Origin: Streptomyces sp. NRRL B-1140
Lineage (GTDB): Bacteria; Actinomycetota; Actinomycetes; Streptomycetales; Streptomycetaceae
NCBI RefSeq assembly: GCF_001280065.1
Contig: NZ_LGEA01000110.1
Location: 1 to 62,385 of the forward strand
DNA: 62,385 nt
Reading direction: 5' to 3'
Shown here: positions 1 through 10,904 of the stretch, piece after piece
Numbering within the stretch: the first letter of the stretch is position 1
How the letters are laid out: every line of letters starts with the position of its first letter
Translations under genes and position numbers: made by a program
The notes under the pieces: model-generated
The model's input: the letters and a program-made list of their open reading frames with translations, nothing else
What the model was told of the DNA's origin: nothing
Database searches by the model: none

Positions 1-3000
1 CCGGTTGAACTCCCCGTACGTCAGCGATCCTTCCTCACCGACCAGCGCCACCCGCTCCGGATCCCGCGCCACCTGCGCCTCGAACGCACCCGGCAACGTG
101 CCCGGGGCCACCTCACGCGCCGTGTCGTTGACCCGACGCACCAGCCAGTCCCGCTCCTCCTCGCCCAGCACCTCCACCGCACCCACCGGCACGCGCGGGT
201 TCTCCAGGACCTGCTCCAGCACCCGGACGAGCCGAGCCGCGATCACCTCGGCCGTGTCGCGGTCGTAGAGGTTGCGCTGGTAGTCGAGGGAGAGCCGCAG
301 GTAGGGGTCGGAGGAGTTGAGGGTGAGGGGGTAGTGCGAGCCGGCGAAGGGCCGGATCGCGTCGATCGTGACGCCCGCCGAGGTGTTGGCCTCGACGATG
401 CCCTCGCGGTCGATCGGGTAGTTCTCGAAGACGACGATCGTGTCGAAGAGGGCCGGCAGTCCGACGCCGCGCTGGATGTCGGCGAGGCCGTAGTAGTGGT
501 GGTCGAGCAGGGTGATCTGCCGGTCCTGCAGGTCGGTGATGACGTCGGCCACGCTCTGGTCGGACCGGCACCGCGCCCTGGTCGGGAGGGTGTTGATGAA
601 CAGGCCGACCATGTCCTCCGACCCGGTCAGGTCCGCCGGGCGGCCGTTGACGGCGGCGCCGAAGACCACGTCCCGCTGTCCGGTCAGTTTGGAGAGCAGG
701 ATGGCCCAAGCGCCTTGCAGGAGGGTGTTCAGCGTGACGCCGAGTTCGGCGGCGCGCCGGGCGAGTTCGCGGCCCTTGTCGATCGACAGCGGCACCTCGA
801 CCCGGCCGAGGGCGGACGCGTCCCCCTCGGCACGGCGGCCGGCGGCCACGAGAGTGGGCTCGTCGAACCCGTCGAGCTCGGCCCGCCAGCGGGCCGCCGA
901 CGCCTCCCGGTCCTGCTGGGACAGCCAGGCCAGGTAGTCGCCGTACCCGCGGACCGGGGCGAGCCCGTCGGTCCCGGCGTACAGACGGATCAGGTCCTTG
1001 ATCACCAGCGGGGAGGACCAGCCGTCGAAGAGGGTGTGGTGGGCCGTGATGACGAGCTTTGCCCGCTCCGGCCCGCAGGTGAGCAGGGCCAGGCGGAACA
1101 GCGGCGGCCGGGCGGGGTCGAGCCGGTCGGCGCGGTCGTCGGCGAGGGCCTGGTCGAGCGCGGCGTCCTGTTCGGCCTCGTCGCGGCCGGTCAGGTCCAG
1201 GTGCCGCCAGGGCACGGCGACGTGCTCCGCCACGACCTGCACCGGGTCGCCGTCGGCCGCGGTGAGGAACGCGGAGCGCAGGTTCGGGTACCGCTCCAGG
1301 AGCGCCTGCCCGGCCGCCCGCATGCGGGCCGGCTCCACGTGTCCGGACAGGTGCAGCACGAACTGCATGTGGTAGACGTCGAAGGTTCCCTCGGCGAGTG
1401 CGGCCTGGAACTGGATGCCGGACTGTCCCGGGGCCTGCGGCCACACCTGCTCCAGCCGGCCGTAGCGCTCCTCCCAGGTCTCGATCTCCTCCTGCCGCAC
1501 CGCCACCAGCGGGGCGTCCGAGGGGGTGAGGCCGCCGGTGTCCGGGCGGGCGGCGTGCGCGGCCATGCCGTGCAGCGCCTCGACCCACAGCCGGGCCAGC
1601 TCCTCGGTCCGCTCGCGGGTCAGGACGCCGGTGGCGAACATGAGGGCGGCCTGGAGCCGGGTGCCGTCGGGGGTGTCCGTGGCGACCGAGTTGACCTCCA
1701 GCGCGGACAGCGCGGGCAGGTCCGGGTCGGGTGCCGCGATCAGCTCGGACGACCAGGACGCCGGTCCCCAGCCCTGTGCGCGCAGATGCTCGGGCACGTC
1801 GGACTCGGAGATCCGGCCGAGGTAGTTGAAGCCGATCTGCGGCGCCGGGTAGTCGGCGAGCTGCTCGGCGGTCTCCGGGTTCAGGTAGCGCAGCAGCCCG
1901 TAGCCCAGGCCCTTGTCGGGGACCGCGCGCAGCTGTTCCTTGACCAGCTTGACCGCCCGGCCGGCCGCGGGGCCGCCGGCCAGGACGCCGGCCTGGTCCA
2001 CCCCGCGCACGTCGACCCGGGCCGGGTACATGCTGGTGAACCATCCGGCGGTCCGGGAGAGGTCGGCGCCGGGGACGACGTCCTCCTCGCGGCCGTGTCC
2101 CTCCAGCCGGACCAGGGTCGAGCGGTCCGTGCCGCGCCACCGGTTGACGGCACACGCGAGCGCGGCGAGCAGTACGTCGGTGGCGGTGCCCCGGTACGCC
2201 GCCGGCAGCCTGGTGAGGACCGCCTCCGTGACGTCGGCGGGCAGTTCCACGCGCACGGTGTCGACCGTGGCCCACACGTCCACCGCCGGGTCGAACGCCC
2301 GTGTGCCCAGGGGCGGGCCGGACGCCTCCAGCAGGTCGCGCCAGTACTCCAGTTCGGCTTCGCGCCTCTCGGAGAGCGCCTCGTCCTGGAGCGCCAGGGC
2401 CCAGCGGCGGGCCGAGGTGCCGACCGCGGGCAGTTCGGGTGCCTTGCCGGAGCGGACCTGCTGCCACGCCTCGGCGAAGTCCGACATGAGGATCCGCCAG
2501 GTGACGCCGTCCACCACCAGGTGGTGCAGCACCACGAGCAGCCGGCCCTCGCCCGAGGCGGCGGCGAACCAGACGAAGTCCGCCATGGTCCCGGCCTCCG
2601 GGTCGAGCCGTCCGACCGCGTCGTCCAGCTCCGCCTTCGCCGCCGTCAGCGACTCCGGCTCGTCCCACCGGCCGTCGCAGTCGACCCGGCGGATCAGGCC
2701 CGCCGCGCGTACGGTGCCCGGCTCGCGCACGACGAGGGCGGGCTCGTCGCCGCGGACCAGCCGGGCGCGCAGCAGATCGTGCCGGTCGAGTACGGCGTCG
2801 AGTGTGGCGGCGAGGCCGTCCGCGTCGATGCCCTCGGGCAGTTCCAGCACCATCGACATAGCGAAACGATTCGTCCCGCCGCCGTGCTCGAACACGTGTC
2901 GTGCCACCGGCTGGAGCGGCATCGGGCCGACGCCGCCGCCCTCCAGCTCCGCGAGCACGGGCACCCGGCCCTGGCGGTCGGCGGCCGCCTCGGCCAGCCG

Positions 3001-6000
3001 GGCCGCCGTGCGGCACTCGAAGATCTCCCGGGTGGTCAGCTCCAGGCCCCGGGCGCGGGCCCGCGCGACCACCTGGATCGACCGCAGGCTGTCGCCGCCG
3101 ACGGCGAAGAAGTCGTCGTCGACACCGACCCGCTCCACACCGAGCACGTCCGCGTAGGCGGCGGCGATGATCCGCTCGGCCTCGGTGCGCGGCTCCCGGT
3201 AGGCCTCGCCCAGGAACTCCGGCTCGGGCAGCGCCTTGCGGTCCAGCTTGCCGGTCGGTCCGAGCGGCAGCCGGCCGAGGGCCACGAACGCCGACGGGAC
3301 CATGTAGTCGGGCAGGCGGGCGGCGACGAACTTGCGCAGTTCGGCGGCCGAGGCCCCGGCCTGCACGTCCACGTCGCCGATGCCGCCGGCGCCGTCGTCG
3401 CCGACGGCCCCTTCGCCGGTGTGCACCACGTAGGCGACGAGCTGCTTGCCGCCCGAGGGCGCCTCGCGGCCGATCACCACGGCCTCGCTGATGCCGGGGT
3501 GCTGCGTGATGGCCGCCTCCACCTCGGCGGTCTCGATGCGGAAGCCGCGCACCTTCACCTGGCCGTCGCCGCGGCCGACGCACTCCAGCCGGCCCTCGGC
3601 GTTCCAGCGGGCCAGGTCGCCGGTGCGGTACATCCGCTCGCCGGCGGGGCCGAAGGGACTGGCCACGTAGCGCTCGGCGGTCAGGCCCGGCCGGTCGTGG
3701 TAGCCGCGGCCGAGGCAGGTACCGGCCACGTACAGCTCACCGACGACGCCCTGCGGGACCGGGGCGAGTCCCGGGCCGAGGACGTAGGCGCGCATGTTGC
3801 CGAGCGGGGTGCCGATGGGAGCGACGTCGCCCTGCGCCCACTCCTCGGACGGGTCGAGGGAGAACGTGGTGGCGTAGAAACTCTCGCTCTGGCCGTAGGA
3901 GTTGACGATCCGCGCGCCGGGCAGGGCCTCGCGCACCTGGCGCACCAGCCGGGCCGGGAGCACGTCGCCCGCGAAGACGACCGTGCGCACGTCGGGGGTC
4001 TTGTCCAGGTGGCCGACGAGTTCGCCGAGCACGGAGGGGACGCCGCTGATGACGTGGCCGTTCCAGCCGTCCCGTTCGCCGAGCGCCAGCGCGTTCGGCA
4101 CCAGTTCGGCCGTGCCGCCGGTGGTGAGGGCGGTGAGCAGTTCGAAGACGGAGACGTCGAAGTTGACGGAGGTGCCGGCCAGCATCCGCCACCCGGGCGT
4201 CGGGGCGAGGACGCGTGCCAGCTCGCGCACGCCGTTGACGACGCCCCGGTGGGTGATCGCGGCGCCCTTCGGCTTGCCGGTGGAGCCGGAGGTGTACATC
4301 ACGTACGCGAGGTTGTCCGGGCCGAGCGGCGCGCGGCGGCCCGCGTCGTCCGGCGCTCCCTGGGGCGTGGTCCACCCCGCGCGCTGGTCGACGTCGACGG
4401 TCTCGAAGTCACCGGGCGGCAGCTCCCGGGCGGTGGCGGTGTCGGTGACCGCGAACCGGGGGCGTGCCTCGGCCAGCACGGTGTGCGCCCGCCCGCCGAG
4501 ATACTGCGGGTCCATCGGCACGTATCCGGCGCCGGACTTGAGGATGCCGAGCAGGCCGGCGACCAGGTCCTCGGTGCGGGGCAGGGCGAGGACCACCAGG
4601 TCCTCCGGCCCGGCACCGCGTCGGATGAGCTCCCACGCCACGCCGTTCGCCCGGTCGTCCAGCTCCCGGTAGGTCAGCGTCCGGCCGTCGCACTCGAGGG
4701 CCGGGGCGTCGGGCGTCCTGGCCACCTGGTTCTCGAAGAGCTGCGGGACGGTCGGCTCCGGCACCGCGGCCGTACGGTCGTCGCCCCGGGTCAGCCACCG
4801 CTCCCGCTCGGCGTCGTCGAGCACGTCGACGGTGGCGACCGCGCGCTGCGGGTCGGCCACGAGCCGGCCCAGGACGCGGACGAACCGCTGCGCGATGGCC
4901 TCGGCGGTGTCCTGGTCGAAGAGGCTGGTGGCGTACTCCAGCCGGCACTGCGCCCCGCCGTCGTTGTCCGGAAGCAGGTCGAAGAACAGGTCGAACTTGG
5001 CCGTGCGGGTCTCCAGCCGCTCGACCTCGACGCCGAGGCCGGGCAGTTCCAGCGGCGGTACGGGCGGCTGCCAGGAGAGCATGACCTGGAAGAACGGGTT
5101 GTAGGCGGTGGACCGGTGCGGGTTGAGCCGCTCCACCAGCCGCTCGAAGGGCATGTCCTGGTTGTCGTACGCGGCCAGCGACCGCTCCCGGACCCGCTCG
5201 AGCACCTCGTGGAAGGTCGGGTTGCCGGAGAGGTCGGCGCGCAGCACCCAGGTGTTGACGAAGAAGCCGACGAGGTCGCGCAGTTCCTCGTCGGTGCGGT
5301 CGGTGATGGGCGCGCCGATGGGCAGGTCGTCGCCGCACCCGAGGTGGTGCAGGAGCACCGCCAGCGCCGAGTGCATGACCATCGACACCGTGGCGTCCCG
5401 TTCGACGGCCAGCTTCTCCACGGAGCGGAGCAGGGCGGGGTCGATCGCGAACCGGATCCGGTCGCCCTCGGAGCGCATCACTCTAGGGCGGGGGCGGTCC
5501 GTGGGCAGGGGCAGCGGTTGCGGCAGGTCGGCCAGCGCCTCGCGCCAGTACTCCAGCTGCCGGGCCGCCAGGCTCTCCGGATCGGCCTCGTCGCCGAGCA
5601 CGTCCAGCTGCCACAGCGTGTAGTCCGCGTACTGCACCGGGAGCGGCTCCCACGCCGGGGCGCCGCCCTCGGCGCGGGCCGCGTAGGCCGTGGTGAGGTC
5701 GCGGAACAGCGGCCCGAAGGACTCGCCGTCCACGGCGATGTGGTGGGCCACGACGACGAGGGTGTGGTCGCGCGGTCCGCACCGCAGCAGGGCGGCGCGC
5801 ACCGGCACGTCGGCGGCCAGGTCGAAGGTCTCGGTGGCCGTCCGGTCGACCGCCGCCGCCAGCTCCTCCTCGGTGACCTCGACGACCGGCAGGCCGAACG
5901 GCTTCTCCCCGGACGCCAGCACCCGCTGGTGCGGTACGCCGTCGTCGTCCTCGACGATCACCGTGCGCAGGGCCTCGTGCCGGTCGAGGACGTCGCGGAG

Positions 6001-6132
6001 CGCCGCCTGGAGCGCCTCCCCGTCCAGGTCGCCGGTCAGGCGCAGGGCGAAGGCGCCGTTGTAGGTCGGCGACGGTCCTTCGAACCGGTCCACGAACCAC
6101 AGCCGGCGCTGCGCGAACGACAACGGGATCAT
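1..6132 (-). CDS. Nonribosomal peptide synthetase, C-A-T-E-C-A(partial), runs off the left edge
   Basis: The frame is open from an ATG at 6132 to base 1 (2044 codons, no stop), so the C-terminal part is missing. Domains in order: C1 with HHIAVDG near 5750; A1 (about 4750-3200) with an intact [10 protein letters not shown] loop; T1 with GGDS near 3110; an epimerization domain with HHLVVDG near 2530; C2 with HHTLFDGWS near 1040; then the first residues of A2 ([11 protein letters not shown]). My GrsA-based reading of the A1 pocket is D-V-F-S-V-A-S-Y-A(-K). It resembles DVF-type signatures I recall for piperazate domains, and the piperazate genes at 18.7-21 kb agree. Module 1 should therefore deliver a D-residue. 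The protein starts directly with a C domain, so it must receive an upstream acyl/aminoacyl unit, perhaps from the free A/PCP pair at 7.6-9.5 kb. It starts 46 bp after the FAD gene, in the same operon. Confidence 0.95.
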   Translation of the reverse strand, partial: MIPLSFAQRRLWFVDRFEGPSPTYNGAFALRLTGDLDGEALQAALRDVLDRHEALRTVIVEDDDGVPHQRVLASGEKPFGLPVVEVTEEELAAAVDRTATETFDLAADVPVRAALLRCGPRDHTLVVVAHHIAVDGESFGPLFRDLTTAYAARAEGGAPAWEPLPVQYADYTLWQLDVLGDEADPESLAARQLEYWREALADLPQPLPLPTDRPRPRVMRSEGDRIRFAIDPALLRSVEKLAVERDATVSMVMHSALAVLLHHLGCGDDLPIGAPITDRTDEELRDLVGFFVNTWVLRADLSGNPTFHEVLERVRERSLAAYDNQDMPFERLVERLNPHRSTAYNPFFQVMLSWQPPVPPLELPGLGVEVERLETRTAKFDLFFDLLPDNDGGAQCRLEYATSLFDQDTAEAIAQRFVRVLGRLVADPQRAVATVDVLDDAERERWLTRGDDRTAAVPEPTVPQLFENQVARTPDAPALECDGRTLTYRELDDRANGVAWELIRRGAGPEDLVVLALPRTEDLVAGLLGILKSGAGYVPMDPQYLGGRAHTVLAEARPRFAVTDTATARELPPGDFETVDVDQRAGWTTPQGAPDDAGRRAPLGPDNLAYVMYTSGSTGKPKGAAITHRGVVNGVRELARVLAPTPGWRMLAGTSVNFDVSVFELLTALTTGGTAELVPNALALGERDGWNGHVISGVPSVLGELVGHLDKTPDVRTVVFAGDVLPARLVRQVREALPGARIVNSYGQSESFYATTFSLDPSEEWAQGDVAPIGTPLGNMRAYVLGPGLAPVPQGVVGELYVAGTCLGRGYHDRPGLTAERYVASPFGPAGERMYRTGDLARWNAEGRLECVGRGDGQVKVRGFRIETAEVEAAITQHPGISEAVVIGREAPSGGKQLVAYVVHTGEGAVGDDGAGGIGDVDVQAGASAAELRKFVAARLPDYMVPSAFVALGRLPLGPTGKLDRKALPEPEFLGEAYREPRTEAERIIAAAYADVLGVERVGVDDDFFAVGGDSLRSIQVVARARARGLELTTREIFECRTAARLAEAAADRQGRVPVLAELEGGGVGPMPLQPVARHVFEHGGGTNRFAMSMVLELPEGIDADGLAATLDAVLDRHDLLRARLVRGDEPALVVREPGTVRAAGLIRRVDCDGRWDEPESLTAAKAELDDAVGRLDPEAGTMADFVWFAAASGEGRLLVVLHHLVVDGVTWRILMSDFAEAWQQVRSGKAPELPAVGTSARRWALALQDEALSERREAELEYWRDLLEASGPPLGTRAFDPAVDVWATVDTVRVELPADVTEAVLTRLPAAYRGTATDVLLAALACAVNRWRGTDRSTLVRLEGHGREEDVVPGADLSRTAGWFTSMYPARVDVRGVDQAGVLAGGPAAGRAVKLVKEQLRAVPDKGLGYGLLRYLNPETAEQLADYPAPQIGFNYLGRISESDVPEHLRAQGWGPASWSSELIAAPDPDLPALSALEVNSVATDTPDGTRLQAALMFATGVLTRERTEELARLWVEALHGMAAHAARPDTGGLTPSDAPLVAVRQEEIETWEERYGRLEQVWPQAPGQSGIQFQAALAEGTFDVYHMQFVLHLSGHVEPARMRAAGQALLERYPNLRSAFLTAADGDPVQVVAEHVAVPWRHLDLTGRDEAEQDAALDQALADDRADRLDPARPPLFRLALLTCGPERAKLVITAHHTLFDGWSSPLVIKDLIRLYAGTDGLAPVRGYGDYLAWLSQQDREASAARWRAELDGFDEPTLVAAGRRAEGDASALGRVEVPLSIDKGRELARRAAELGVTLNTLLQGAWAILLSKLTGQRDVVFGAAVNGRPADLTGSEDMVGLFINTLPTRARCRSDQSVADVITDLQDRQITLLDHHYYGLADIQRGVGLPALFDTIVVFENYPIDREGIVEANTSAGVTIDAIRPFAGSHYPLTLNSSDPYLRLSLDYQRNLYDRDTAEVIAARLVRVLEQVLENPRVPVGAVEVLGEEERDWLVRRVNDTAREVAPGTLPGAFEAQVARDPERVALVGEEGSLTYGEFNR

Positions 6133-6178
6133 TGTGTCTCCAAAATCGGCGAACCGGTCAGCGGTCGGCGGTCGTCGG

Positions 6179-7366
6179 TCAGCTCTGGTCGAGCAGGTCC
6201 AGGAGCTCGTCGTTGTAGAAGTCGTCGAGGGAGATCGCCCCCGACAGCGTCGAGAAGTACCGGTCGATCTGCTCCTGGTGACCGACCAGCTTCTGCAGCA
6301 TCTCGGCCCGCCCCTCGGGCTTGAGTTCGGCCACGTTGAGCGCGCCCTGGTAGTGGCTGAGGGCTTCGCCGCCCAGGTCGTTCTCGTAGCGCCGCAGCGC
6401 CGCGTTGAGCACGGCGTCGTCGTGCAGCCCGTCCCCGATGTGGTCGGTGAGCGACTGCGCCTGGACGAAGGCCTCGGTGATGCCGCGGGCGGTGATGGAG
6501 TCCTTGTGGTTCACCGCGTCACCGACCAGCGCCCACCCGGGCCCGAAGGCCTTGCGGAAGTAGTTCTGCTGGTGCCCGGTGCCGTAGAGCTGCTCCTCGC
6601 GCTTGCCCGCCGCCATCCGCTCCCACAGCTCGGGCGCCGTCGTGCGGAAGGCGTCGAGGTAGGCGGGTTCCACCGCCTTGCGCATCTCGGAGAACTCGTC
6701 CTGCGGGAAGTAGGCCATGAGCAGGGTGAGGTCGTCGTTGGTGGGGATGACGCCGATCCACCGCCCCGGCCGCGCGTACAGCTCGAAGTCGGAGGGGACC
6801 CCGGACCAGTAGCTGTAGTAGGTGCAGGTCATCCGCGGGTGCTCGATGACGTTCTGCGCGCCGGTCTTGCGGGCCACCAGCGACCGCATGCCGTCCGCGC
6901 CGACGACGAGGCGTGCCCGGTCCGTCGCCTCGCCTCCGCCGGGGGTCGTGTACCGCACCCCGACGACCCGGTCGTCCTCGAACAGCAGGTCGTTGACCGC
7001 GCAGCCCTGCCGGAAGTCGACGCCGGCCGCGACGGCTCCGTCCGCGAGGATCGGGTCGAGTACGTACCGCCGGGGCGCGTACGTCGTCCGCTGGCCGTCG
7101 ATCGGCAGGGAGAATCCCTCGATACGGACCCCGGGCGCCTCGTAGCGCTGACGGTCGATCGGCCGGCAGCCCGCCTCGACGAGCCTGTCGAGCAGCCCCC
7201 ATCGCTTGAGCAGGGCAACGCCCTGGGTGTGGAGGTAATGGGAGGAGAGCGTGTCCTGCGGGAACCGCGCTTTCTCCAGGAGCAGGACTCGATAACCCTG
7301 CCGCGCGAATAGCATGGCCGTCGGCGAACCCGCACAACGGGCACCTATGACAATCACGTCGTACAT
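6179..7366 (-). CDS. FAD-dependent oxidoreductase/monooxygenase
   Basis: 395 residues with an N-terminal dinucleotide-binding fold ([15 protein letters not shown], residues 3-17) and the second FAD contact [14 protein letters not shown] at about residues 285-300. This is typical of class A flavoprotein monooxygenases and geranylgeranyl-reductase-like proteins. I do not see the WxWxIP signature of flavin halogenases. It lies just upstream of the NRPS and is separated from the free PCP and A genes by a strong palindromic terminator, so it probably has its own promoter in 7367-7540. Inference: it oxidises a residue of the peptide, perhaps while carrier-bound. The substrate cannot be read from the sequence. 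Confidence 0.85.
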   Translation of the reverse strand: MYDVIVIGARCAGSPTAMLFARQGYRVLLLEKARFPQDTLSSHYLHTQGVALLKRWGLLDRLVEAGCRPIDRQRYEAPGVRIEGFSLPIDGQRTTYAPRRYVLDPILADGAVAAGVDFRQGCAVNDLLFEDDRVVGVRYTTPGGGEATDRARLVVGADGMRSLVARKTGAQNVIEHPRMTCTYYSYWSGVPSDFELYARPGRWIGVIPTNDDLTLLMAYFPQDEFSEMRKAVEPAYLDAFRTTAPELWERMAAGKREEQLYGTGHQQNYFRKAFGPGWALVGDAVNHKDSITARGITEAFVQAQSLTDHIGDGLHDDAVLNAALRRYENDLGGEALSHYQGALNVAELKPEGRAEMLQKLVGHQEQIDRYFSTLSGAISLDDFYNDELLDLLDQS

Positions 7367-7540
7367 GGCGCGCCTCTCTTACCAGGTAGTTTTTTGCCCA
7401 ACGCGGCAGCAGCCGGAAAAGTCATCGTGTTGGTGCGCGCTATCGACGCAGCGAATGAATGAACGCTGCCGAGCACGAAAATGATGCTAGCCGCCCGGAC
7501 GGACGGCAGAAAGAGAATCCGCGACCGGAACCGCAGGTCG

Positions 7541-7588
7541 GCGCGGGCTGTGTCGTGTCCCGCCGGCGGGACACGACACAGCCCGCGC
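7541..7588. terminator. 48-bp perfect palindrome, probable terminator
   Basis: Two perfectly complementary 24-nt arms with no spacer (7541-7564 and 7565-7588). It lies 6 bp beyond the stop of the PCP gene and upstream of the FAD-NRPS operon. Its position fits a strong rho-independent-like terminator without a U tract, as is common in Streptomyces. It implies that the A-PCP unit and the FAD-NRPS unit are transcribed separately. Confidence 0.75.
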
Positions 7589-7594
7589 CCGCCA

Positions 7595-7828
7595 CTACGG
7601 AGCCATCGGCTCCAGGGATTCGATGTACGCGGAGATGGACGCCACCGTCGGGTTGAGGAACATCTGGTCCATCGGGACCTCGACGCCCAGTTCCTGAATG
7701 AAAGCATCCTGAATTCGGAACATGATCACGGACTGGCCGCCCAGGGTGAAGAAATCGTCGTCGGCCGCTATGTCGTCGACTTTCAGCTCCCGGCACCAGA
7801 TGTCACGCACACTGTCGGCAATCATCAT
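7595..7828 (-). CDS. Free-standing peptidyl carrier protein (PCP)
   Basis: A 77-residue single-domain carrier protein. The phosphopantetheine serine is in LGGQSVIMF (about residues 28-36) and the usual helix I is present. It lies 47 bp downstream of the free adenylation domain gene and is presumably its loading partner. Separate A and PCP proteins are used in known pathways to tether an amino acid for oxidation before it enters an assembly line. Here the neighbouring FAD enzyme is a candidate to act on the tethered residue (inference). Confidence 0.9.
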   Translation of the reverse strand: MMIADSVRDIWCRELKVDDIAADDDFFTLGGQSVIMFRIQDAFIQELGVEVPMDQMFLNPTVASISAYIESLEPMAP

Positions 7829-7875
7829 TGTCCTCTCTGGTTCGCCGACAGGTTTGTTGTCGGCTGCCGCGTCGG

Positions 7876-9465
7876 CTATCGCGCCGCGCCGCTCATCGCG
7901 TACTGCTTCTGGAGCGAGTCGACCAGCGCCGCGCGGTCGACCTTCCCGTGCGGGCTCAGCGGGAGCCGCAGGACGTTCACGAAGTTGGCGGGGACCATGT
8001 TGCGCGGCAGGGTCTGCAGCAGACGGATGCGCACGTCGTCCTCGGTGAGCTCGTCCCGGGTCGGGACGATGAACGCGGTCAGTTCGGCCTCGCCGGCGTC
8101 GTTGGGCGCGACGACCACGGCGGCCTCCCGGATCCCGGCCAGCCGGCCGAGCGCGCGCTCGATGTCGGTGGGGTCGATGCGCATGCCCCGCACCTTCACC
8201 TGCGCGTCCATCCGGCCGGCGACGACGAGGTTGCCGGCCTCGTCGACGCGGCCGCGGTCACCCGTGCGGTACACCCTGAGCGGCACGCCGTCGACCTCGA
8301 TCGTCGCGAACTTCGCGTTCTCGGGGCCCGCTCCGCCCAGATAGCCCGCGCCGACGCTCGCCCCGGAGATGCAGACCTCGCCGTACTCCCCCGCGCCGAC
8401 GCCGCGCAGCTCCTCGTCGAGAAGGTGGATGTCGGTGTTGTAGGCCGGCCTGCCGACCGGGGTGATGTCGTGTCCGCCGCGCCAGTATCCGGCGAGGTCG
8501 TAGGAGGTGGCGACGTCCGTGCACTCGGCGACGCCGTACTGGTGCAGGAGGGTGCAGGCGTTGCCCTCGCGCCGCGCCCAGTTGGCGAGCCGTTCGGTCT
8601 TCAGCGGCTCGCCGCCGAAGAGCACGTAGTCGAGCCGGGTGAGCGCGTCGCCGCCGCGCGCGGTCTCCCAGTCCACGAGCAGGTACAGGGTGCTGGAGGC
8701 GCAGTGCACGACCCGTATGTCGTGCTGGGTGAGGATGCGGTAGGCCATCATGGCGTCGAAGTTCCGGCTCGCCATCAGGTACTGGGTGGCTCCGCAGAAC
8801 AGCGGTGTCATCAGCGCCCGTTGGGACAGGTCGAACCCGAAGGCGCTGACGACCAGGTTGTGCGATCCGCTGTGCAGGCCGTACTCGAGCTTCAGCCAGT
8901 TCATCAGGTTGAACCAGCCCTCGTGCCGCACCGCGGTCAGCTTCGGCGTTCCGGTCGAACCGGACGTGAAGACCGCGTAACACACGTCGTCGCCGGTGAC
9001 GTGGACGTCGGGGGCGATCGCCGGGAGCTGCGCGAGGTGGTCGGTGAGCTGCTCCAGGTCGACGACCTCGACGCCCGCCGAGTCGACCATCCCCCGCGTC
9101 TGGGGGGAGGCGACGATCAGGGCGAGGGAGGGGACCTGGCCCAGCAGGAGCTGGAGCCGGGCCGCCGGGTAGGCCGGGTCGAACGGCACGTACGCCGCGC
9201 CCGCCTTCAGCGTGCCGAGGATCGCGACGAGCATGTCGGCCGAGTAGTCGAGACAGACGCCGACCTTCGCTCCCCGGCCGTGCCCGCGCGCGGCGAGGAA
9301 GTGCGCGAACCGGTTCGCCCGCGCGTCCAGCTCGGCGTATGTCGTCCGACGGCCGGCGTGAACGACGGCCACGGCGTCGGGGGTGGCCGCCGCGTTGGCC
9401 TCGAACTGCTGGTGCACGACGGGCGCCGGGGGCAGGGCGACCCGCTTTCCCTGAAGGATCATCAA
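7876..9465 (-). CDS. Free-standing amino acid adenylation domain protein
   Basis: 529 residues, with no C or T domain. Core motifs are present: FTSGSTGTPK (A3), QYGVAECTD (A5), YRTGDRGR (A7), QVKVRGMRID (A8) and the C-terminal PHGKVDR carrying the A10 lysine. My reading of the binding pocket is D-L-R-H-L-G-Q-D-V(-K), which I cannot match to a known residue. The Leu/Gly pattern is loosely like Asn/Asp-type domains, but Arg and His in the pocket are unusual. It probably loads the small PCP next to it. It starts ATG-ATG at 9465, 91 bp after the LmbU-type regulator. Confidence 0.92.
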   Translation of the reverse strand: MMILQGKRVALPPAPVVHQQFEANAAATPDAVAVVHAGRRTTYAELDARANRFAHFLAARGHGRGAKVGVCLDYSADMLVAILGTLKAGAAYVPFDPAYPAARLQLLLGQVPSLALIVASPQTRGMVDSAGVEVVDLEQLTDHLAQLPAIAPDVHVTGDDVCYAVFTSGSTGTPKLTAVRHEGWFNLMNWLKLEYGLHSGSHNLVVSAFGFDLSQRALMTPLFCGATQYLMASRNFDAMMAYRILTQHDIRVVHCASSTLYLLVDWETARGGDALTRLDYVLFGGEPLKTERLANWARREGNACTLLHQYGVAECTDVATSYDLAGYWRGGHDITPVGRPAYNTDIHLLDEELRGVGAGEYGEVCISGASVGAGYLGGAGPENAKFATIEVDGVPLRVYRTGDRGRVDEAGNLVVAGRMDAQVKVRGMRIDPTDIERALGRLAGIREAAVVVAPNDAGEAELTAFIVPTRDELTEDDVRIRLLQTLPRNMVPANFVNVLRLPLSPHGKVDRAALVDSLQKQYAMSGAAR

Positions 9466-9556
9466 CTGGCTCCGATGTGAGAGAAGTCCGGTCGGACGAG
9501 TCGCCGGCGCGTCACGGGAACGGGTGGCGGCCCGGCGCGTGCGGCGCGACGGGCCT

Positions 9557-10408
9557 TTAGGCGGTGCCGCTCCCGGCGGTGCGGCGGTCGGCGGTGCGAG
9601 GGGCGGCGGTGCGAGGGGCGGCGGTGCGAGGGGCGGCGGTGTGGCGGTCGGCGGTGCGAGGGGCGGCGGTGCGAGGGGCGGCGGTGTGGCGGTCGGCGGT
9701 CGCGAGCACCTGAGTCACCCATTCGCCGACGGGCAGACCATGCGCGGCGGCCGCCTTCGAGTAGTGCTCGAGCTGGTCGGCGGAGAGCTCGATGGTGAGG
9801 GTGGTGACCTGCGTCCGGCGCTGCTCGGCGGCCGGCGGCTTTGCGGACCGGGGTGCCGCCTGCTGCTCCTCGTCGCGGTCCGGGGAGATCTCGGTGGTGT
9901 CGCTCTGCGCGGCCAGGCTGGCGCGCAGTGCCCTGCGGAGTTCGTTGCGCGACCATTTCTGTTGCTCGGCCTTGCGCAGCCAGTAGTCCTGCTCCGGCGG
10001 CGACAGACGGGCCACCTCCGCGTGGTGGGCGAAGCTGAGGCCGTCCCGCCTGCGGTCGTGATCGAACCGCCGGGCCACCCATGCGTAGTTGCGCAGGGTC
10101 TGGTAGTCGAGCCCGGTGCGCTCGATGGCCTCCTTGTACCGCCGCCAGCCGTAGGTGGCCTCCCCGAAGAGCAGCCAGTCGGCGAGCCACCACGCCGAGG
10201 AGTTCACGAGCTCGCGCAGGTTGGTCCCGATCTGCTCCCAGGACCGCTCCGGCAGGTTCTGCGGGAAGAGCATCCCCGACTTCTGCACCTTGGCCTGCGT
10301 CCCCACGAAGGACAGGACCACATCGCGCTGCGCCGGCTCACCGCTGGTGTCCACCGGCCTCGCCTTGTACCTGCTCGCCGTTCTCACAGCCCCCGTCACA
10401 ACCTTCAT
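9557..10408 (-). CDS. LmbU-family transcriptional regulator with repetitive C-terminus
   Basis: 283 residues. The core (about 55-150) has the family hallmark SSAWWLADWLLFGE followed by YQTLRNYAWVARRF, almost identical to the second LmbU protein at 17.9 kb. LmbU (lincomycin) and HmtD (himastatin) are DNA-binding regulators of antibiotic clusters, so this is a likely cluster-specific regulator. A second segment (about 195-240: TIELSADQLEHYSKAAAAHGL) looks like a small DNA-binding or dimerization region. The last ~45 residues are low-complexity pentapeptides (TAAPR/TADRH), encoded by a 15-bp tandem array. The tail may be dispensable and length-variable. Confidence 0.85.
   Translation of the reverse strand: MKVVTGAVRTASRYKARPVDTSGEPAQRDVVLSFVGTQAKVQKSGMLFPQNLPERSWEQIGTNLRELVNSSAWWLADWLLFGEATYGWRRYKEAIERTGLDYQTLRNYAWVARRFDHDRRRDGLSFAHHAEVARLSPPEQDYWLRKAEQQKWSRNELRRALRASLAAQSDTTEISPDRDEEQQAAPRSAKPPAAEQRRTQVTTLTIELSADQLEHYSKAAAAHGLPVGEWVTQVLATADRHTAAPRTAAPRTADRHTAAPRTAAPRTAAPRTADRRTAGSGTA
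9576..9695. repeat. 15-bp tandem array (8 units) inside the LmbU gene
   Basis: Eight head-to-tail 15-bp units. Five are gcggtgcgaggggcg; the other three are the variant gcggtgtggcggtcg (twice) or a near copy of it. On the minus strand they encode the pentapeptides TAAPR and TADRH/R. The unit length is a multiple of three, so copy-number change keeps the frame. Confidence 0.9.
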
Positions 10409-10688
10409 CTCCCAACTCAGAGCGTTTCCCGGGGCGTCGGCCGGTCACACGGCCGGGCACCCGGGCGGCATGTACTGCGTGAGCGCCGGCGGGACATGGG
10501 TGTGCGGGCCCGCGAAGCCGGTCGCGGGCGTCGCGGGCCGCGGCGCCTTCCACCAGGTTCTTTCCGTTCGCACGTCCGGACAGCGCCGTCCCGGCCGGGA
10601 CCGCGGACCCGGCGGCGGTCAGCAGAGGGACCGGGACGGCGCGGGCGGGATCCGCCGCGTCGGCTCGACGGGAGTCCGGGCGGGCCGT

Positions 10689-10904
10689 TCAGCCCGCCGC
10701 CATGGCCTCCCGCAGGCTCTTGGGGCGCAGGTCCGTCCAGTTCTGCTCGACGTACTCCAGGCACTCGGCCCTGGCCGCCTCGCCGAAGACCACCCGCCAG
10801 CCCGCGGGAACCTCGGCGAACGCCGGCCACAGGGAGTGCTGCTCCTCGTCGTTGACCACGACGTGGAAGCGGCCGTCCTCGTCATCGAAGGGGTTCGTGC
10901 TCAA
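10689..10904 (-). CDS. MbtH-family protein
   Basis: 71 residues with the family pattern [28 protein letters not shown] and the WTDLRP C-terminus. MbtH-like proteins bind NRPS adenylation domains and support their folding or activity, so this one probably serves the NRPS and/or the free A protein. It is the most upstream gene of the minus-strand run toward the NRPS. A second MbtH module is fused to the protein at 23855-26521. Confidence 0.95.
   Translation of the reverse strand: MSTNPFDDEDGRFHVVVNDEEQHSLWPAFAEVPAGWRVVFGEAARAECLEYVEQNWTDLRPKSLREAMAAG

Noticed and set aside
113..3583. A 1156-codon minus-strand frame inside the NRPS region
   Set aside because: It is in a different frame from the real NRPS, is Arg/Gly/Pro-rich with no motif, and overlaps E, C and T domains readable in the true frame.
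334..6324. A 1996-codon open frame on the plus strand opposite the NRPS
   Set aside because: It is antisense to clear NRPS domains; its product is low-complexity and shows no family motif. Long antisense frames are expected in high-GC coding DNA.
6179..7366. Flavin-dependent halogenase
   Set aside because: The FAD fold is present but the WxWxIP halogenase motif is not seen.
9576..9695. CRISPR array
   Set aside because: The 15-bp units are tandem without spacers and encode an in-frame pentapeptide repeat.
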